Shown here: piece by piece, positions 39,239-49,167 of the stretch
How the letters are laid out: each line of letters begins with the position of its first letter
How positions within the stretch are numbered: the stretch's first letter is position 1
Assembly: GCF_014638355.1 (NCBI RefSeq)
Contig: NZ_BMFK01000002.1
Span: 372,001 to 436,000, forward strand
Length of the DNA: 64,000 bases
Source: Priestia taiwanensis
GTDB taxonomy: Bacteria > Bacillota > Bacilli > Bacillales > Bacillaceae_G
Direction of reading: 5' to 3'
Program-made: the position numbers and the translations under genes
The notes under the pieces: generated by a model
The model's input: the letters and a program-made list of their open reading frames with translations, nothing else
Databases searched by the model: none
Told to the model about the DNA's origin: nothing

Positions 39239-40828
39239 TTATCTATTGTATGATGCATTCAATTCCTTCTCACGTAATTCTACTCTTCTTATTTTACCAG
39301 AAACTGTCTTCGGAAGTTCTTTCACAAACTCAATTTTACGAGGGTATTTATACGGTGCAGTTAATCGCTTCACATGATCTTGCAATTCTTCCTTAAGTAT
39401 TTCTTCATCTTGCAACGAAACGTGGTCTAGAAGGACAATATATGCTTTCACAATACTTCCTCTTATTTCATCAGGACTAGCAACAACGGCACATTCCCGA
39501 ACAGCTTCATGCTTTACAAGCGCATCCTCTACTTCAAATGGTCCGATTGTATAACCCGAACTAATAATAATATCGTCACCCCTACCTTCGAACCAGAAAT
39601 ATCCATCCTTATCTCGCTTTGCCTTATCACCAGTAATGTAATATTCTCCGCGGAATTGACTTCTCGTACGCTCTTCATCTTTGTAATAACATTTGAATAA
39701 TGCAGGTGTGCTTATATGGACAGCAATATCTCCAACTTCCCCTACTTGTACAGGTTCGCCGTCTTCATCAATAATTTCTACAACATTCCCCGGCGTTGGT
39801 TTTCCCATCGAGCCAATTTTCACATCCATATTTTTCAATGTTCCAACTAATAGCGTATTTTCTGTCTGCCCATATCCATCTCGTACCGTTAACCCAAAAT
39901 AACGCTGAAACGTATCAATTACTTCTCTATTCAATGGCTCTCCTGCCGATACAGCACTATGGAGCGAAGATAATGTGTAATCTCCTAGCGATTTCACTTT
40001 TGCCATTAACCGATACTCTGTTGGTGTACAACAAAGAACGTTAATTTGATACTTGTCCATTAACTGTAAATACATGTTAGGATCAAACTTTCCGTTATAG
40101 ACAAAAGCTGTTGCACCAGAACCTAGTGTTGCAAGAAATGGACTCCAAATCCACTTTTGCCAACCTGGACTTGCTGTCGCCCAAACAAGATCATCTGACT
40201 CAATACTTAACCAACTTCTCGCGGATGTTTGCAAATGCGCATACGCCCATCCATGTGTATGCACCACCCCTTTTGGTCTCCCTGTCGTTCCAGACGTATA
40301 CGATAGAAAGCACATATCCTCACAAGTTGTTTCCCCCATACTTAATTCATCCGATTGTTTCTGCATTTCTAATAAAAGAGGGATCCATCCTTCTACTTCT
40401 TCTCCAATAACAAACGATTGAACATTTTGCATCTCTTCTATCTCACTAAATTGATGCACAAGTGGAGCATATGCGATAACTGCCTTTACTTCTGCATGTA
40501 CAAGACGGTACACAATATCTTGCTTCCGTAACATTTCAGAGCTCGGAATAACAACTAGTCCGAGTTTCAACGCTGCTATGTATGCCATGTACGTTTCAAC
40601 TAACTTAGGAAGCATAATGAATATCGTATCTCCTTTTTGCAATCCCTTCTCTAAGAAAACGTTACCAATTTTATTTGCGCCTCTTAACATTTCTGCATAT
40701 GTAAGCGTACGTGAATTATCATTCTCATCTACCCATACAAGTGCCACTTTCTCTTCACTGCTTGCATATCTTTCCATTTCCTCTACGAGGTTATATATAT
40801 GAGGAGCAATCAATTCTTCTCGTTTCAT
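39239..40828 (-). CDS. ytcI: AMP-forming acyl-CoA synthetase YtcI
   Basis: A 529-residue adenylate-forming ligase. The P-loop-like SYTSGTTGRPKGVVHTHG lies near residue 175, DGYGQTEN near 320, YITGDKAKRDKDGYFWFEGRGDDIIISSGYTIGP near 410, and the catalytic Lys in LPKTVSGKIRRVELREKE near the end. It activates acetate or a short/medium-chain acid; YtcI is the B. subtilis counterpart. The ATG at 40828 follows GGGGGAA; the in-frame extension is unsupported. A second enzyme of the same superfamily, acsA, lies 14 kb away. Confidence 0.9.
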   Translation of the reverse strand: MKREELIAPHIYNLVEEMERYASSEEKVALVWVDENDNSRTLTYAEMLRGANKIGNVFLEKGLQKGDTIFIMLPKLVETYMAYIAALKLGLVVIPSSEMLRKQDIVYRLVHAEVKAVIAYAPLVHQFSEIEEMQNVQSFVIGEEVEGWIPLLLEMQKQSDELSMGETTCEDMCFLSYTSGTTGRPKGVVHTHGWAYAHLQTSARSWLSIESDDLVWATASPGWQKWIWSPFLATLGSGATAFVYNGKFDPNMYLQLMDKYQINVLCCTPTEYRLMAKVKSLGDYTLSSLHSAVSAGEPLNREVIDTFQRYFGLTVRDGYGQTENTLLVGTLKNMDVKIGSMGKPTPGNVVEIIDEDGEPVQVGEVGDIAVHISTPALFKCYYKDEERTRSQFRGEYYITGDKAKRDKDGYFWFEGRGDDIIISSGYTIGPFEVEDALVKHEAVRECAVVASPDEIRGSIVKAYIVLLDHVSLQDEEILKEELQDHVKRLTAPYKYPRKIEFVKELPKTVSGKIRRVELREKELNASYNR

Positions 40829-40926
40829 CTTTATTCCCCCATTTCCGACGATTCTCTCTTCCATTATAACGAAGATGCCACTTTCACCGACGTACATTCG
40901 TCCTACAAAATCAGCCAAATCTCGCA

Positions 40927-40960
40927 CAAAAAAAGAAGGTGGGACAATCCCACCCTCTTA
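40927..40960 (-). terminator. SASP gene terminator
   Basis: Minus strand AGGGTGGGA / TCCCACCTT stem followed by CTTTTTTT. Confidence 0.88.
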
Positions 40961-40977
40961 AGCCATTTTATATACAA

Positions 40978-41178
40978 TTATTTTTGGAAGCCGCCTAATT
41001 GTTGTTCAGCCATTTGAACTAGACGTTTTGTAATCTCGCCACCTACAGAACCGTTTGCACGTGCTGTAGCATCTGGCCCTAATTGTACACCAAATTCGCT
41101 AGCGATTTCGTACTTCATTTGATCAAGCGCTTGTTGAGCACCTGCAACTACTAATGAGTTTGAACCGTTGTTTGCCAT
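40978..41178 (-). CDS. sspA: Alpha/beta-type small acid-soluble spore protein
   Basis: A 66-residue SASP that coats spore DNA, converts it toward A-form and protects it from UV and heat; degraded by the GPR protease at germination. The family signatures are both present: the GPR cleavage region [33 protein letters not shown], cut within EIASEFG, and the Gln-rich C-terminus. The ATG has AAGGAGGTG. A sigma-G-like promoter lies 25-55 bases upstream. In B. subtilis sspA also lies between ytcI and thiI; the genome will carry further paralogues, so the exact letter is by position. Confidence 0.95.
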   Translation of the reverse strand: MANNGSNSLVVAGAQQALDQMKYEIASEFGVQLGPDATARANGSVGGEITKRLVQMAEQQLGGFQK

Positions 41179-41202
41179 GTGTTATTCACCTCCTTGTGAG
41201 TA

Positions 41203-41232
41203 TAGAGTGTGTTAAAACACATGGCTTCATAC
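41203..41232 (-). promoter_or_regulatory. Sigma-G-like promoter of the SASP gene
   Basis: Minus-strand GTATG, 18 bases, CACTCTA. This fits the sigma-G consensus (GHATR / CATnnTA) with one mismatch in the -10 and the expected spacing. Confidence 0.6.
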
Positions 41233-41282
41233 GAAAAATAACTAGGTAATTTTTGGTATAATATCTTCAAAGAAAATGACAA

Positions 41283-42491
41283 TTATAATAAGTCTTTAAA
41301 TTCGTCTTCTACTTGTTTCACTTCATGCTCAAGAATGATTTTCTCTGTACGCTCTACTGCATCTTGAATTAGTGCTTCGTAGTCGAATAATTGTTCAAAG
41401 TGCTGTGCCTTTTCACGCTTCGGCTTCGTTGCCGGATTAGCTGGTGTGAAAATTGTACAGCAATCTTCGTACGGACGAATTGAAATATCGTACGTATCAA
41501 TCGCTTGTGCAATATCAATAATCTCCAATTTGTCCATTGTAATCAGCGGACGAATGATTGGATAATTTGTTACTTCATTAATTGTGTTCATGCTGTCTAA
41601 CGTTTGACTCGCTACTTGTCCTAAACTCTCACCTGTCGCTAACGCCATTGCACGACGATTCTCAGCGATACGCTCTGTAATACGCATCATCATACGACGC
41701 ATAACTGTCATTTCGTAGTTAGAAGGTACTTTCTTATGAATCATCTTTTGCATATCTGTAAACGGTACAACATGCAGAACAACACCGCGGCAATACTTCG
41801 TTAAATGACGAGCAAGGTCAACAACCTTTTGTTTTGCACGTTCGCTTGTATAAGGTGGACTATGGAAGTGAACAGCTTCCACTGTTACTCCACGTTTCAT
41901 CGTTAAGTAGCCAGCTACTGGACTATCAATTCCACCTGATAGAAGAAGCATTACTTTGCCACCAACACCAACTGGATAGCCACCCGCACCTTTCACTTCT
42001 CCACATGTAATGTACGTTGCATCTTGTCTTACTTCGACGCGAACGTCTACATCTGGATTATGCACATCTACACCAATATTGCCTGCATTAATTAAAATAT
42101 GTGCGCCTAATTCTTTATTTAATTCCATCGTTGTTAGTGGGAAACCTTTGAATGAACGACGCGCTGTAATCTTGAACGTCTTGGCATCTTTACGTTCTTC
42201 GTTAAACGCTGCTAGTACACCAACTTTAATATCATCTAAGTTCGTTTCCGTACGCATAGCTAAACTGAACGTATGAATACCAAACACATGACGAAGATCT
42301 TCCATTACTTCTACATGGTCTTCACCATTTAACATGATATACATACGATCTCTCGTTGCTTCATATTTTAAGTTTCCAAATCGTTTTAGCTTTGTTGCAA
42401 TATTTTGACGTAAAATGCTGACAAAACGATTACGGTTTTTTCCTTTTGTTGTCATTTCGCCGTAACGAATTAAAATGCGATCATATTTCAT
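41283..42491 (-). CDS. thiI: tRNA 4-thiouridine synthetase ThiI
   Basis: Makes 4-thiouridine at position 8 of tRNA and feeds sulphur to thiamine thiazole synthesis. The protein has 402 residues. It has a ferredoxin-like and THUMP N-terminal domain (residues 1-165), then the PP-loop [20 protein letters not shown] and [17 protein letters not shown]. The rhodanese domain of E. coli ThiI is missing, as in all Bacillus ThiI; the neighbouring cysteine desulphurase gives sulphur directly. ATG; five bases after iscS. Confidence 0.95.
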   Translation of the reverse strand: MKYDRILIRYGEMTTKGKNRNRFVSILRQNIATKLKRFGNLKYEATRDRMYIMLNGEDHVEVMEDLRHVFGIHTFSLAMRTETNLDDIKVGVLAAFNEERKDAKTFKITARRSFKGFPLTTMELNKELGAHILINAGNIGVDVHNPDVDVRVEVRQDATYITCGEVKGAGGYPVGVGGKVMLLLSGGIDSPVAGYLTMKRGVTVEAVHFHSPPYTSERAKQKVVDLARHLTKYCRGVVLHVVPFTDMQKMIHKKVPSNYEMTVMRRMMMRITERIAENRRAMALATGESLGQVASQTLDSMNTINEVTNYPIIRPLITMDKLEIIDIAQAIDTYDISIRPYEDCCTIFTPANPATKPKREKAQHFEQLFDYEALIQDAVERTEKIILEHEVKQVEDEFKDLL

Positions 42492-42496
42492 TTCCT

Positions 42497-43630
42497 TTAC
42501 CTCATCACTTCATATAAATTTGGAACAATTTCTATAACAGCTTGTTTGAAAGCTTCTACTTCTTCTTTTGTATTTTCAAATGAAAGGCTAATACGAATAG
42601 CACTTTCTGCAATTTTCTCTTGTAATCCAAGCGCTAATAAGACACGGCTTATCTCTTTTTGTTTCGATGAACATGCTGATTTCGTCGAAACAAAGATTCC
42701 TCTCTCTTCAAAAGCATGTACAAGAACTTCAGGCTTTAAGCCAATAAACGATACGTTTAAAATATGCGGTGCTCCTCCGACTGGAGAATTTACGTGTGCA
42801 TAATCAAGTCCTTCTAGAAAAGTTTGAAGTTCTTCCTTGAGAGCTGTGACATAGCCTACTGCTTCCTTGCTCTTCTCTAGAGTCATACGTAATGCTTTTG
42901 TCATAGCAACAATTCCTGCTAAATTCTCTGTTCCAGACCGAACAAAGCTTTCTTGCTGTCCACCTGAAAGAAGAGGATCTAACTTCACACCATTTCGAAT
43001 GTATAGAATCCCAGTTCCTTTTACACTATGAAATTTATGGCCTGATACTGTACATAAATCGATATGTTGCAGAGAAATTGGTACTTTTCCAATTCCTTGT
43101 ACATGGTCCACGTGGAAGAAAACTTTCGGATAATTCTTTAATAACTGAGCAATTTCTTGGATCGGTTGAATTGAACCGATTTCATTATTTACATGAATAA
43201 GCGATACAAGAATTGTATCGTCACGTAATGCTTCTTTCACCGACTGAACAGTAACTACACCTTGTTCATTTAAAGGTAAATACGTAACGTCAAATCCTAC
43301 TTGCTCAAGTTGTTTACAAGCTTCTACAACAGAAGGGTGTTCACCTTGTGATGTAATAATATGCTTCCCACGATTTCGATGCTTCAACGCAATTCCTTTA
43401 ATCGCTAAATTATTCCCTTCCGTGCCACCTGATGTAAAAACAATTTCCGATTGCTTTACATGTAACAAGCTCGCAACAACGGTTCTCGATTGTGTTAACA
43501 ATCGTTCTGCTTCGCTTCCTAGTTGATGAATGGAGGAAGGATTTCCAAAATAATTTGTAGAAACCGTTACGAATGCATCCAATACCTCTTTATATGGCTT
43601 CGTAGTTGCACTATTATCAAAATAAATCAA
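42497..43630 (-). CDS. nifZ: Cysteine desulphurase (NifZ/IscS type)
   Basis: PLP enzyme that removes sulphur from cysteine and passes it to ThiI. The protein has 377 residues. Features: [11 protein letters not shown] at the N-terminus, [27 protein letters not shown], the PLP Lys in [15 protein letters not shown], and the catalytic Cys loop [14 protein letters not shown]. The TTG at 43630 is chosen because GGAGGGGTAGTG precedes it and the protein then begins IYFDNS like its relatives. The pair is coupled with thiI, as in B. subtilis (nifZ-thiI). Confidence 0.94.
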   Translation of the reverse strand: MIYFDNSATTKPYKEVLDAFVTVSTNYFGNPSSIHQLGSEAERLLTQSRTVVASLLHVKQSEIVFTSGGTEGNNLAIKGIALKHRNRGKHIITSQGEHPSVVEACKQLEQVGFDVTYLPLNEQGVVTVQSVKEALRDDTILVSLIHVNNEIGSIQPIQEIAQLLKNYPKVFFHVDHVQGIGKVPISLQHIDLCTVSGHKFHSVKGTGILYIRNGVKLDPLLSGGQQESFVRSGTENLAGIVAMTKALRMTLEKSKEAVGYVTALKEELQTFLEGLDYAHVNSPVGGAPHILNVSFIGLKPEVLVHAFEERGIFVSTKSACSSKQKEISRVLLALGLQEKIAESAIRISLSFENTKEEVEAFKQAVIEIVPNLYEVMR

Positions 43631-43735
43631 CACTACCCCTCCAACCTTTACATTTCGTTGCATCCCATAATCTTATCATACAATAAATAAAGAATCTATA
43701 TCCTACCATCATCGATGTACAGCTTCATCTACTTA

Positions 43736-43774
43736 TGTAAAAAAGAAAAAAGATGCATCTATATGCATCTTCAA
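43736..43774 (-). terminator. ezrA terminator
   Basis: Minus strand AGATGCAT-atag-ATGCATCT followed by TTTTTTCTTTTTT, overlapping the ezrA stop. Confidence 0.88.
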
Positions 43775-45471
43775 TCTACATCAATCATTTCTTTTAATTT
43801 TCTTACAACACCCGGCTCTATCGTTTCTACAACGGAGGCCGCTTGCTCTAACGCTTCCTCATACTCGTACTTTCTAAATAAACTCTCAGCTTGTCCAAGC
43901 ATATAGGCTGCTTTTTCATCACGACTACGATACCTATTTCCATATTGAATAACTTTCTCTACTAAGTATGCTTTCTCAATAAGCGTCTTCGTGTTTTGAT
44001 ACGAACTCATCACATGTGTTCTTGCTTCTTCTAGTAATTCATTTACCTCAGCCATATGCAATGGCTTCACTTCTAATTGATCATATACTGCTTGCACTTT
44101 TTTGCTAGCTTGCTCAAATTCAAATAGATGACTCTTTGGCAATCCTGGTAAATTCGAATGATGAAGCATTCGTCTTGCTTCCATCATATAGTGTTTCATT
44201 TCTGCTAATTGTTCACGAGCTTGCTTTTCGTCTTTACGCAATACTTGTAGTAATTCCTCGTATTCTTTATGTGCTTCACGTGCCGCATCTAATTGCTTAC
44301 GAATATCTTTCAAGTCATCTTGCATCACAGAGAACGCAATATCCTTTTCTACAAGACGTAATTGCACCATATCAAAACGCTTCTTCAATATTTGAAGTTG
44401 CTTATCAATGTACTTCTGCATTTCTACATCTTTGTCATACAATTGATAGTTTTGTTTCACAATTTGTGTTTCTTCTTTCGTAGCAGCTGCACTTTCTTTA
44501 AATACTACTAATGCTTCCTCTACTTCGATAACTTCTTTCTTTACGAAGTGTTTTGCATTAACTTCTGTTTCTAATTGATCATATACATCATCCATATAAC
44601 CTTTTATATATGCTAATAGCGTCTTTGCTTCTTCTACTTGTAACAATTTAATATGTTCGATGCACTTCTGATTCGCCTCTACTAATTGCTGTGCTTCCTC
44701 TTCTAGCGACAGATGGTTCAATACATAACCATCTTCTTTCATTTGACGGTATCCATCTAACATGCTTTCAATTTGCACAGGAAGATCTGCCTGGCACTCC
44801 ACCTGCATATGTGGTAATTCTTTCATCTTCTCTTGAAGCTCTACCACTTCTTTCGAAACATCGGCACAGATTTCTCTTGCAAGTAAGTAATTTCCTTCCT
44901 CGGTTGCTTCATTGAAGCGCTGGAAGTCTTGTTGCAATTTATCTAACGCTTGTTCAATTGCAGTTTCGCATAAGACAAACATGTGGCGATGTGCCAATAG
45001 ATTCTTCTTACAATCACGATAAACCCCTTGTGCCTCTTCCATTGCTGTGACACTTTTTTCTTTACTACCAATTAAATCTTCTAACTCGCGGCAAATTGCT
45101 GCTGTTTTATCATCTATCTCTTGCAGTATATTCTCAATTTCCTGTAACTGACTTTTTGCTTTGCGATATTTATACTTGGTAGCTTGCTGTTCGACTGTAT
45201 CAGAAAGTTGTTCTACATTTGGCAACATAACACCAACGATTTCATCCCACTCTACACGCCATTTTTCAAATAATTCTTCTGTTTGACCTGTTAAGTTCAA
45301 TTCTTTAAGACGTCCTAGTTGTTCTGCAACTGGTCTACTTGACAGTTCAATTCTCCACACCTCTAGCCTATCCAATTCTTTAAACACTTTGTTTCGAATC
45401 ATTAACCCTACAATCATCGAACAGATAATGATTGCAAGAATTAAAATAATAATGCCAAATGTACTATTCAT
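43771..45471 (-). CDS. ezrA: Septation ring regulator EzrA
   Basis: Membrane-bound negative regulator of FtsZ ring formation that also shuttles PBP1 in B. subtilis. The protein has 566 residues. One N-terminal transmembrane helix (residues about 4-24) is followed by a spectrin-like coiled-coil body over the rest of the protein. The C-terminal QNR patch is visible as QYGNRYRSRDEKA, and EALEQAASVVETIEPG is the usual end. The ATG at 45471 has AAAGGTAGC. Together with the second SepF protein at 28.7 kb, it makes two division proteins in the window. Confidence 0.95.
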   Translation of the reverse strand: MNSTFGIIILILAIIICSMIVGLMIRNKVFKELDRLEVWRIELSSRPVAEQLGRLKELNLTGQTEELFEKWRVEWDEIVGVMLPNVEQLSDTVEQQATKYKYRKAKSQLQEIENILQEIDDKTAAICRELEDLIGSKEKSVTAMEEAQGVYRDCKKNLLAHRHMFVLCETAIEQALDKLQQDFQRFNEATEEGNYLLAREICADVSKEVVELQEKMKELPHMQVECQADLPVQIESMLDGYRQMKEDGYVLNHLSLEEEAQQLVEANQKCIEHIKLLQVEEAKTLLAYIKGYMDDVYDQLETEVNAKHFVKKEVIEVEEALVVFKESAAATKEETQIVKQNYQLYDKDVEMQKYIDKQLQILKKRFDMVQLRLVEKDIAFSVMQDDLKDIRKQLDAAREAHKEYEELLQVLRKDEKQAREQLAEMKHYMMEARRMLHHSNLPGLPKSHLFEFEQASKKVQAVYDQLEVKPLHMAEVNELLEEARTHVMSSYQNTKTLIEKAYLVEKVIQYGNRYRSRDEKAAYMLGQAESLFRKYEYEEALEQAASVVETIEPGVVRKLKEMIDVD

Positions 45472-45671
45472 GGTGCTACCTTTTTCCACCCTTCATCCAG
45501 TAATTACAAATTCCGTACCTTATTTTATATATCGTCATAAAAGAACACATTTCCATAGAAACATGTATCGTGCAATATGTATATTATATATGATAACATG
45601 TAACCAACCTTTTTTGACCTAAATTTTTGAAATTTTTTAAGAGAATTATTAGAATGAGGGGCGGTATATTC

Positions 45672-46157
45672 ATGTTTGAAGCAAAATCCTACACAGGAAC
45701 GAAGGAAGAGAAATATGAACTTGTATTAAAGCAAGTAGAAGCATTGATTACTGGAGAAACAAACAACGTCTCAAACTTAGCTAACGCTTCTGCTTTATTG
45801 AATGTATTTTTGCATGATATTAATTGGGTTGGCTTCTACTTAGTAGACAAAGAAAATCAATTGGCATTAGGACCATTCCAAGGATTACCTGCATGTGTCC
45901 GTATTCCATTTGGAAAAGGTGTATGCGGTACCGCTGCACAAGAGAGAAAAACATTACGTATTGCTGATGTACATACATTCCCAGGTCATATCGCATGTGA
46001 TGCGGCTTCTAATTCAGAAATTGTAATTCCACTAATTAAAGATGATAGTGTACTTGGTGTCTTAGATATTGATAGTCCAATCAAAGATCGTTTTGATGAA
46101 ATAGACGAAGCTTATTTACAACAGTTCGTCACAATCTTAATGAAACACTGGACATAA
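45672..46157 (+). CDS. ytsP: Free methionine-R-sulphoxide reductase (GAF domain)
   Basis: Reduces free methionine-(R)-sulphoxide. The protein has 161 residues and is a single GAF domain. The three conserved redox cysteines are in ACVRIPFGKGVCGTA and HIACD, and WVGFYL and LGVLDIDSP are family marks. The ATG at 45672 follows GAGGGGCGG; an in-frame start 15 codons upstream is less likely. It is located before rpsD, as B. subtilis ytsP. Confidence 0.93.
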   Translation: MFEAKSYTGTKEEKYELVLKQVEALITGETNNVSNLANASALLNVFLHDINWVGFYLVDKENQLALGPFQGLPACVRIPFGKGVCGTAAQERKTLRIADVHTFPGHIACDAASNSEIVIPLIKDDSVLGVLDIDSPIKDRFDEIDEAYLQQFVTILMKHWT

Positions 46158-46208
46158 GCTACATTTCTCTTAATAAAAGCAGACATGTTAAGCCTTTTAC
46201 CTTAACAC

Positions 46209-46237
46209 TTGACTCTGTCGAATAGACATATTATAAT
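46209..46237 (+). promoter_or_regulatory. rpsD promoter
   Basis: TTGACT, 17 bases, TATAAT: nearly perfect sigma-A promoter about 190 bases before rpsD. Confidence 0.85.
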
Positions 46238-46243
46238 ATTTTT

Positions 46244-46429
46244 TGTGTAAAATATCGCAGCCCACAAAAACACTTATAAGTATTCATTCTGTTCCTCCAT
46301 GGGAGGTGTATCCCGTAACTTTTGCTGCAAAAGCGAAGATACATGAAAATAGAATGCGCTTATTTGGAGCTTTTGCGGTTGATTTTGTTTTATGCCAAAT
46401 AAATCAAAACAACAAAGGAGGAGTCTATT
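46244..46429 (+). ncRNA. rpsD leader, probable S4 autoregulatory RNA
   Basis: About 185 untranslated bases run from the promoter to rpsD. They contain nested pairings: CCTCC / GGAGG (46294-46306), tgcaaaagc / gcttttgcg (46326-46334 with 46369-46377), an alternative agcg / cgct inside, and gattttg / caaaac close to the SD. In B. subtilis ribosomal protein S4 represses its own translation through the rpsD leader; this leader is the equivalent element by position. Confidence 0.6.
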
Positions 46430-47032
46430 ATGGCTCGTTATACAGGTCCATCTTGGAAATTATCTCGTCGCTTAGGTCTTTCTTTATCAGGAACTGGTAA
46501 AGAATTAGAAAAGCGTCCATACGCACCGGGACAACACGGTCCTAACCAACGCAAAAAATTATCTGAATACGGTTTACAGTTACAAGAGAAGCAAAAGCTT
46601 CGTCACACTTATGGTGTTACTGAGCGTCAATTCCGCAACTTATTTGACATTGCTGGTAAAATGACTGGTAAACACGGTGAGAACTTCATGATCTTACTTG
46701 AGTGCCGTTTAGATAACTTAGTATACCGCATGGGCTTAGCTCGCACTCGTCGTGGAGCTCGCCAATTAGTTAACCACGGCCACGTAATGGTTGATGGAAA
46801 ACGCGTTGACATCCCATCATTCCGCGTTAAAGTTGGTCAAACAATCAGCTTACGTGAAAAATCTCAAAACTTAACAGCTGTTAAAGAATCTGTAGAAGTA
46901 AACAACTTCGTACCAGAATACTTAGCATTCGATGCTGAAAAGTTAACTGCTACTTTCACTCGCTTACCAGAGCGTTCTGAATTAGCTGCTGAAATCAACG
47001 AAGCATTAATCGTAGAGTTCTACTCTCGTTAA
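46430..47032 (+). CDS. rpsD: 30S ribosomal protein S4
   Basis: Primary 16S rRNA binding protein that starts small-subunit assembly. The protein has 200 residues. It has the N-terminal region [14 protein letters not shown], without the zinc-binding Cys motif (C-minus form), and an S4 RNA-binding domain ([33 protein letters not shown]). ATG with AAAGGAGGAG SD. Codon use is strongly biased, as expected for a ribosomal gene. It has its own promoter, leader and terminator. Confidence 0.98.
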   Translation: MARYTGPSWKLSRRLGLSLSGTGKELEKRPYAPGQHGPNQRKKLSEYGLQLQEKQKLRHTYGVTERQFRNLFDIAGKMTGKHGENFMILLECRLDNLVYRMGLARTRRGARQLVNHGHVMVDGKRVDIPSFRVKVGQTISLREKSQNLTAVKESVEVNNFVPEYLAFDAEKLTATFTRLPERSELAAEINEALIVEFYSR

Positions 47033-47047
47033 TAACATCGCTGATCC

Positions 47048-47082
47048 AAACCCTAGAAACCATGTTTCTAGGGTTTTTCTTT
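47048..47082 (+). terminator. rpsD terminator
   Basis: aaaccctagaaac / tttctagggttttt perfect stem with a four-base loop and T-tract. Confidence 0.92.
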
Positions 47083-47114
47083 ATAGATAACTTCTCATTT
47101 TCCTCCAAAGCGAT

Positions 47115-47141
47115 ATATTCCCCCTACCCACATCATACATT
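47115..47141 (+). promoter_or_regulatory. Sigma-E-like promoter of the oxalate decarboxylase gene
   Basis: ATATT, 14 bases, CATACATT. It matches the sigma-E consensus (ATATT / CATACAnT) and spacing closely. The -10 with the next base also fits the sigma-K form CATAnnnTA, but no sigma-K -35 is present. Confidence 0.6.
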
Positions 47142-47200
47142 ACTGATAGAACAAGACACTGTTCTCTATTCTTCCCCTATTAGAGAAAGGAGTATCGCTG

Positions 47201-48388
47201 ATGAAAAAACAACATGGAAAGCTCCCCTCCTATAAATATATACCACACCCTATTCGTGATGATGGTGCTGGCGCAACAGATTTCGGTCCACGTGACATCT
47301 TAAGAGACCTTGAAAATCCCGATATGCTTGTTCCACCAGCTACTGATGCTGGAACAATCCCCAATTTAAAATTCTCTTTCTCCGATACACATATGCAATT
47401 AAATCATGGCGGTTGGTCAAGAGAAATAACGATTCGAGAACTCCCTATTGCTACAACACTGGCCGGAGTCAATATGCGACTTACACCAGGTGGCGTCCGT
47501 GAACTTCATTGGCACAAACAATCTGAGTGGGCATACATGATTCTTGGTAACGCCCGGATTACTTCCGTCGATCAAAATGGTCGAAACTTCATCGCGGATG
47601 TCAGTGCCGGAGACCTATGGTTTTTTCCCGCTGGAATTCCTCATTCTATTCAAGGATTAGGGGACGGATGCGAATTTTTACTTGTCTTTGATGATGGCAA
47701 TTTCTCTGAGTTAGATACCTTCACCATTACTGATTGGTTCGCACATACACCAAAAGACGTACTCGCTGCCAATTTTGGCGTATCGAAAGAAGCCTTTTCT
47801 CACATCCCTACAAAACAACGTTATATTTTTCAAACAAATGTACCTGGCTCACTCGAAAACCAGAAAGTACCTGACCCTTATGGAGCCATCCCACAAAGTT
47901 TCACATATAAATTACTCGACCAAGAACCTATCATCACTCCAGGCGGAACCGTACGTATCGTCGATTCTACACACTTCCCTATTTCAACGAAAATAGCAGC
48001 TGCATTAGTTGAAGTGAAACCTGGTGGAATGAGAGAAATGCATTGGCATCCAAATAACGATGAATGGCAATATTACCTTTCCGGTACCGCTCGTATGACC
48101 GTATTTGGCGCAAGTGGTACTGCACGAACATTCAACTACCGAGCAGGTGATGTTGGATATGTACCATTCGCAATGGGACATTATATTCAAAATACAGGAG
48201 AGACTAGTTTATGGTTTTTAGAAATGTTCCAAAGTAATCGTTTCGCCGACGTATCATTGAACCAATGGATGGCATTAACCCCTAAAGAACTTATTAAAGA
48301 CCATTTACATGTAGGAGAAGAACTAATCCATGCATTGCGAAAAGAGAAATGGCCTGTCGTTAAATATCCGGATACTGAACACCAATAG
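47201..48388 (+). CDS. oxdD: Bicupin oxalate decarboxylase, OxdD/OxdC type
   Basis: Mn-dependent enzyme splitting oxalate to formate and CO2. The protein has 395 residues. Cupin 1 has [21 protein letters not shown] and PAGIPHSIQ; cupin 2 has [19 protein letters not shown] and GHYIQN, so all metal ligands are intact. The active-site lid, SENST in OxdC, reads SELDT here; the proton-donor Glu is kept but two neighbours differ. No signal peptide. B. subtilis OxdD is a spore-coat protein made in the mother cell, and the sporulation-type promoter upstream supports the same. ATG with AAAGGAG. Confidence 0.9.
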   Translation: MKKQHGKLPSYKYIPHPIRDDGAGATDFGPRDILRDLENPDMLVPPATDAGTIPNLKFSFSDTHMQLNHGGWSREITIRELPIATTLAGVNMRLTPGGVRELHWHKQSEWAYMILGNARITSVDQNGRNFIADVSAGDLWFFPAGIPHSIQGLGDGCEFLLVFDDGNFSELDTFTITDWFAHTPKDVLAANFGVSKEAFSHIPTKQRYIFQTNVPGSLENQKVPDPYGAIPQSFTYKLLDQEPIITPGGTVRIVDSTHFPISTKIAAALVEVKPGGMREMHWHPNNDEWQYYLSGTARMTVFGASGTARTFNYRAGDVGYVPFAMGHYIQNTGETSLWFLEMFQSNRFADVSLNQWMALTPKELIKDHLHVGEELIHALRKEKWPVVKYPDTEHQ

Positions 48389-48421
48389 AAAAAGCAGCTG
48401 ATTTACTCAGCTGCTTCTTCT
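48389..48421. terminator. Bidirectional terminator oxdD / mscS
   Basis: aagcagctga / tcagctgctt stem with a five-base loop; it includes the last codons and stop of the convergent channel gene. Confidence 0.85.
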
Positions 48422-48972
48422 TGTTCTGTTGCATATGTAAGGTTTGCTACTTGTGTAATACTACTATTTGATAAATAGAAATACTCGCCGTTATCACCTT
48501 TTATTTTTGTTGTACGAAGACCTAATTCTTCAACTGCCCCTTCAATACCGTTAATGCGTACTTTATCACCAACACCATATTGGTTTTCGAATAAAATAAA
48601 GAATCCTGTTACAATATCTTTCACTAAACCTTGTGCACCGAAACCAATCGCAAGACCTAATACCCCCGCACTTGCTAAAATTGGTCCTAATTCAATACCG
48701 AATAAACCAAGAATTGTTACGATTGCGATGAAATAAATCACATAGTATACGATATTCTCACAAAGTTTAATTAACGTTTGTTCCCGTCCTTCATTCACTT
48801 TTCCTGGCACACGTGCCTTCATCTTAAAGAAATTACGAATACCTTTGCTTGCAAGGCGCGTAATAATACTTGCAAGAACTAAGATAATAATGATTTTTAG
48901 GATCCCCATCCCAATTGTCATAAATGTTGCTGTGTTCACGTAATCTCGTTGAATACTATAAAAAACATCCAT
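48403..48972 (-). CDS. Short MscS-family mechanosensitive channel
   Basis: A 189-residue protein with three membrane segments (residues about 17-37, 65-87, 90-115). The pore helix is GVLGLAIGFGAQGLVKDIVTGFFILFENQY, and a beta domain follows (GDKVRINGIEGAVEELGLRTTKIKGDNGEYFYLSNSSI). It ends right after the beta domain, so the cytoplasmic alpha/beta vestibule of MscS and YkuT (about 270 residues) is missing, and the usual PNG/PNS turn reads LSNS. It may be a natural short channel or a 3'-truncated gene. ATG with AAAGGAG. Confidence 0.83.
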   Translation of the reverse strand: MDVFYSIQRDYVNTATFMTIGMGILKIIIILVLASIITRLASKGIRNFFKMKARVPGKVNEGREQTLIKLCENIVYYVIYFIAIVTILGLFGIELGPILASAGVLGLAIGFGAQGLVKDIVTGFFILFENQYGVGDKVRINGIEGAVEELGLRTTKIKGDNGEYFYLSNSSITQVANLTYATEQEEAAE

Positions 48973-49101
48973 GTCGTTTCTCTCCTTTATTGTCATTAAA
49001 GTTAATATGAACTATTGTATGGTAATTCATGCATCAATTCAAGACATGTAAAAAGAGCCTTTCTTTTCCTATAAATCAGACTATTCAATCTATATAACGT
49101 A

Positions 49102-49140
49102 GTAAAAAACCTCCCTTTTGTCACAAAGGAGGTTTTTTAC
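49102..49140. terminator. Isolated strong terminator between mscS and tyrS
   Basis: taaaaaacctccctttt / aaaggaggttttttac, a near-perfect stem with T-tracts on both strands. It lies 130 bases upstream of mscS and 360 bases past the tyrS stop, which has its own terminator, so it must serve a separate transcript. Confidence 0.85.
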
Positions 49141-49167
49141 TGTACGTATGTTGTATGCCTATTTCAC

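Noticed and set aside
45614..45655. TTGAAA-17-TAGAAT as promoter of the Met-sulphoxide reductase gene
   Set aside because: Transcription would begin on top of the SD, leaving no room for translation initiation.
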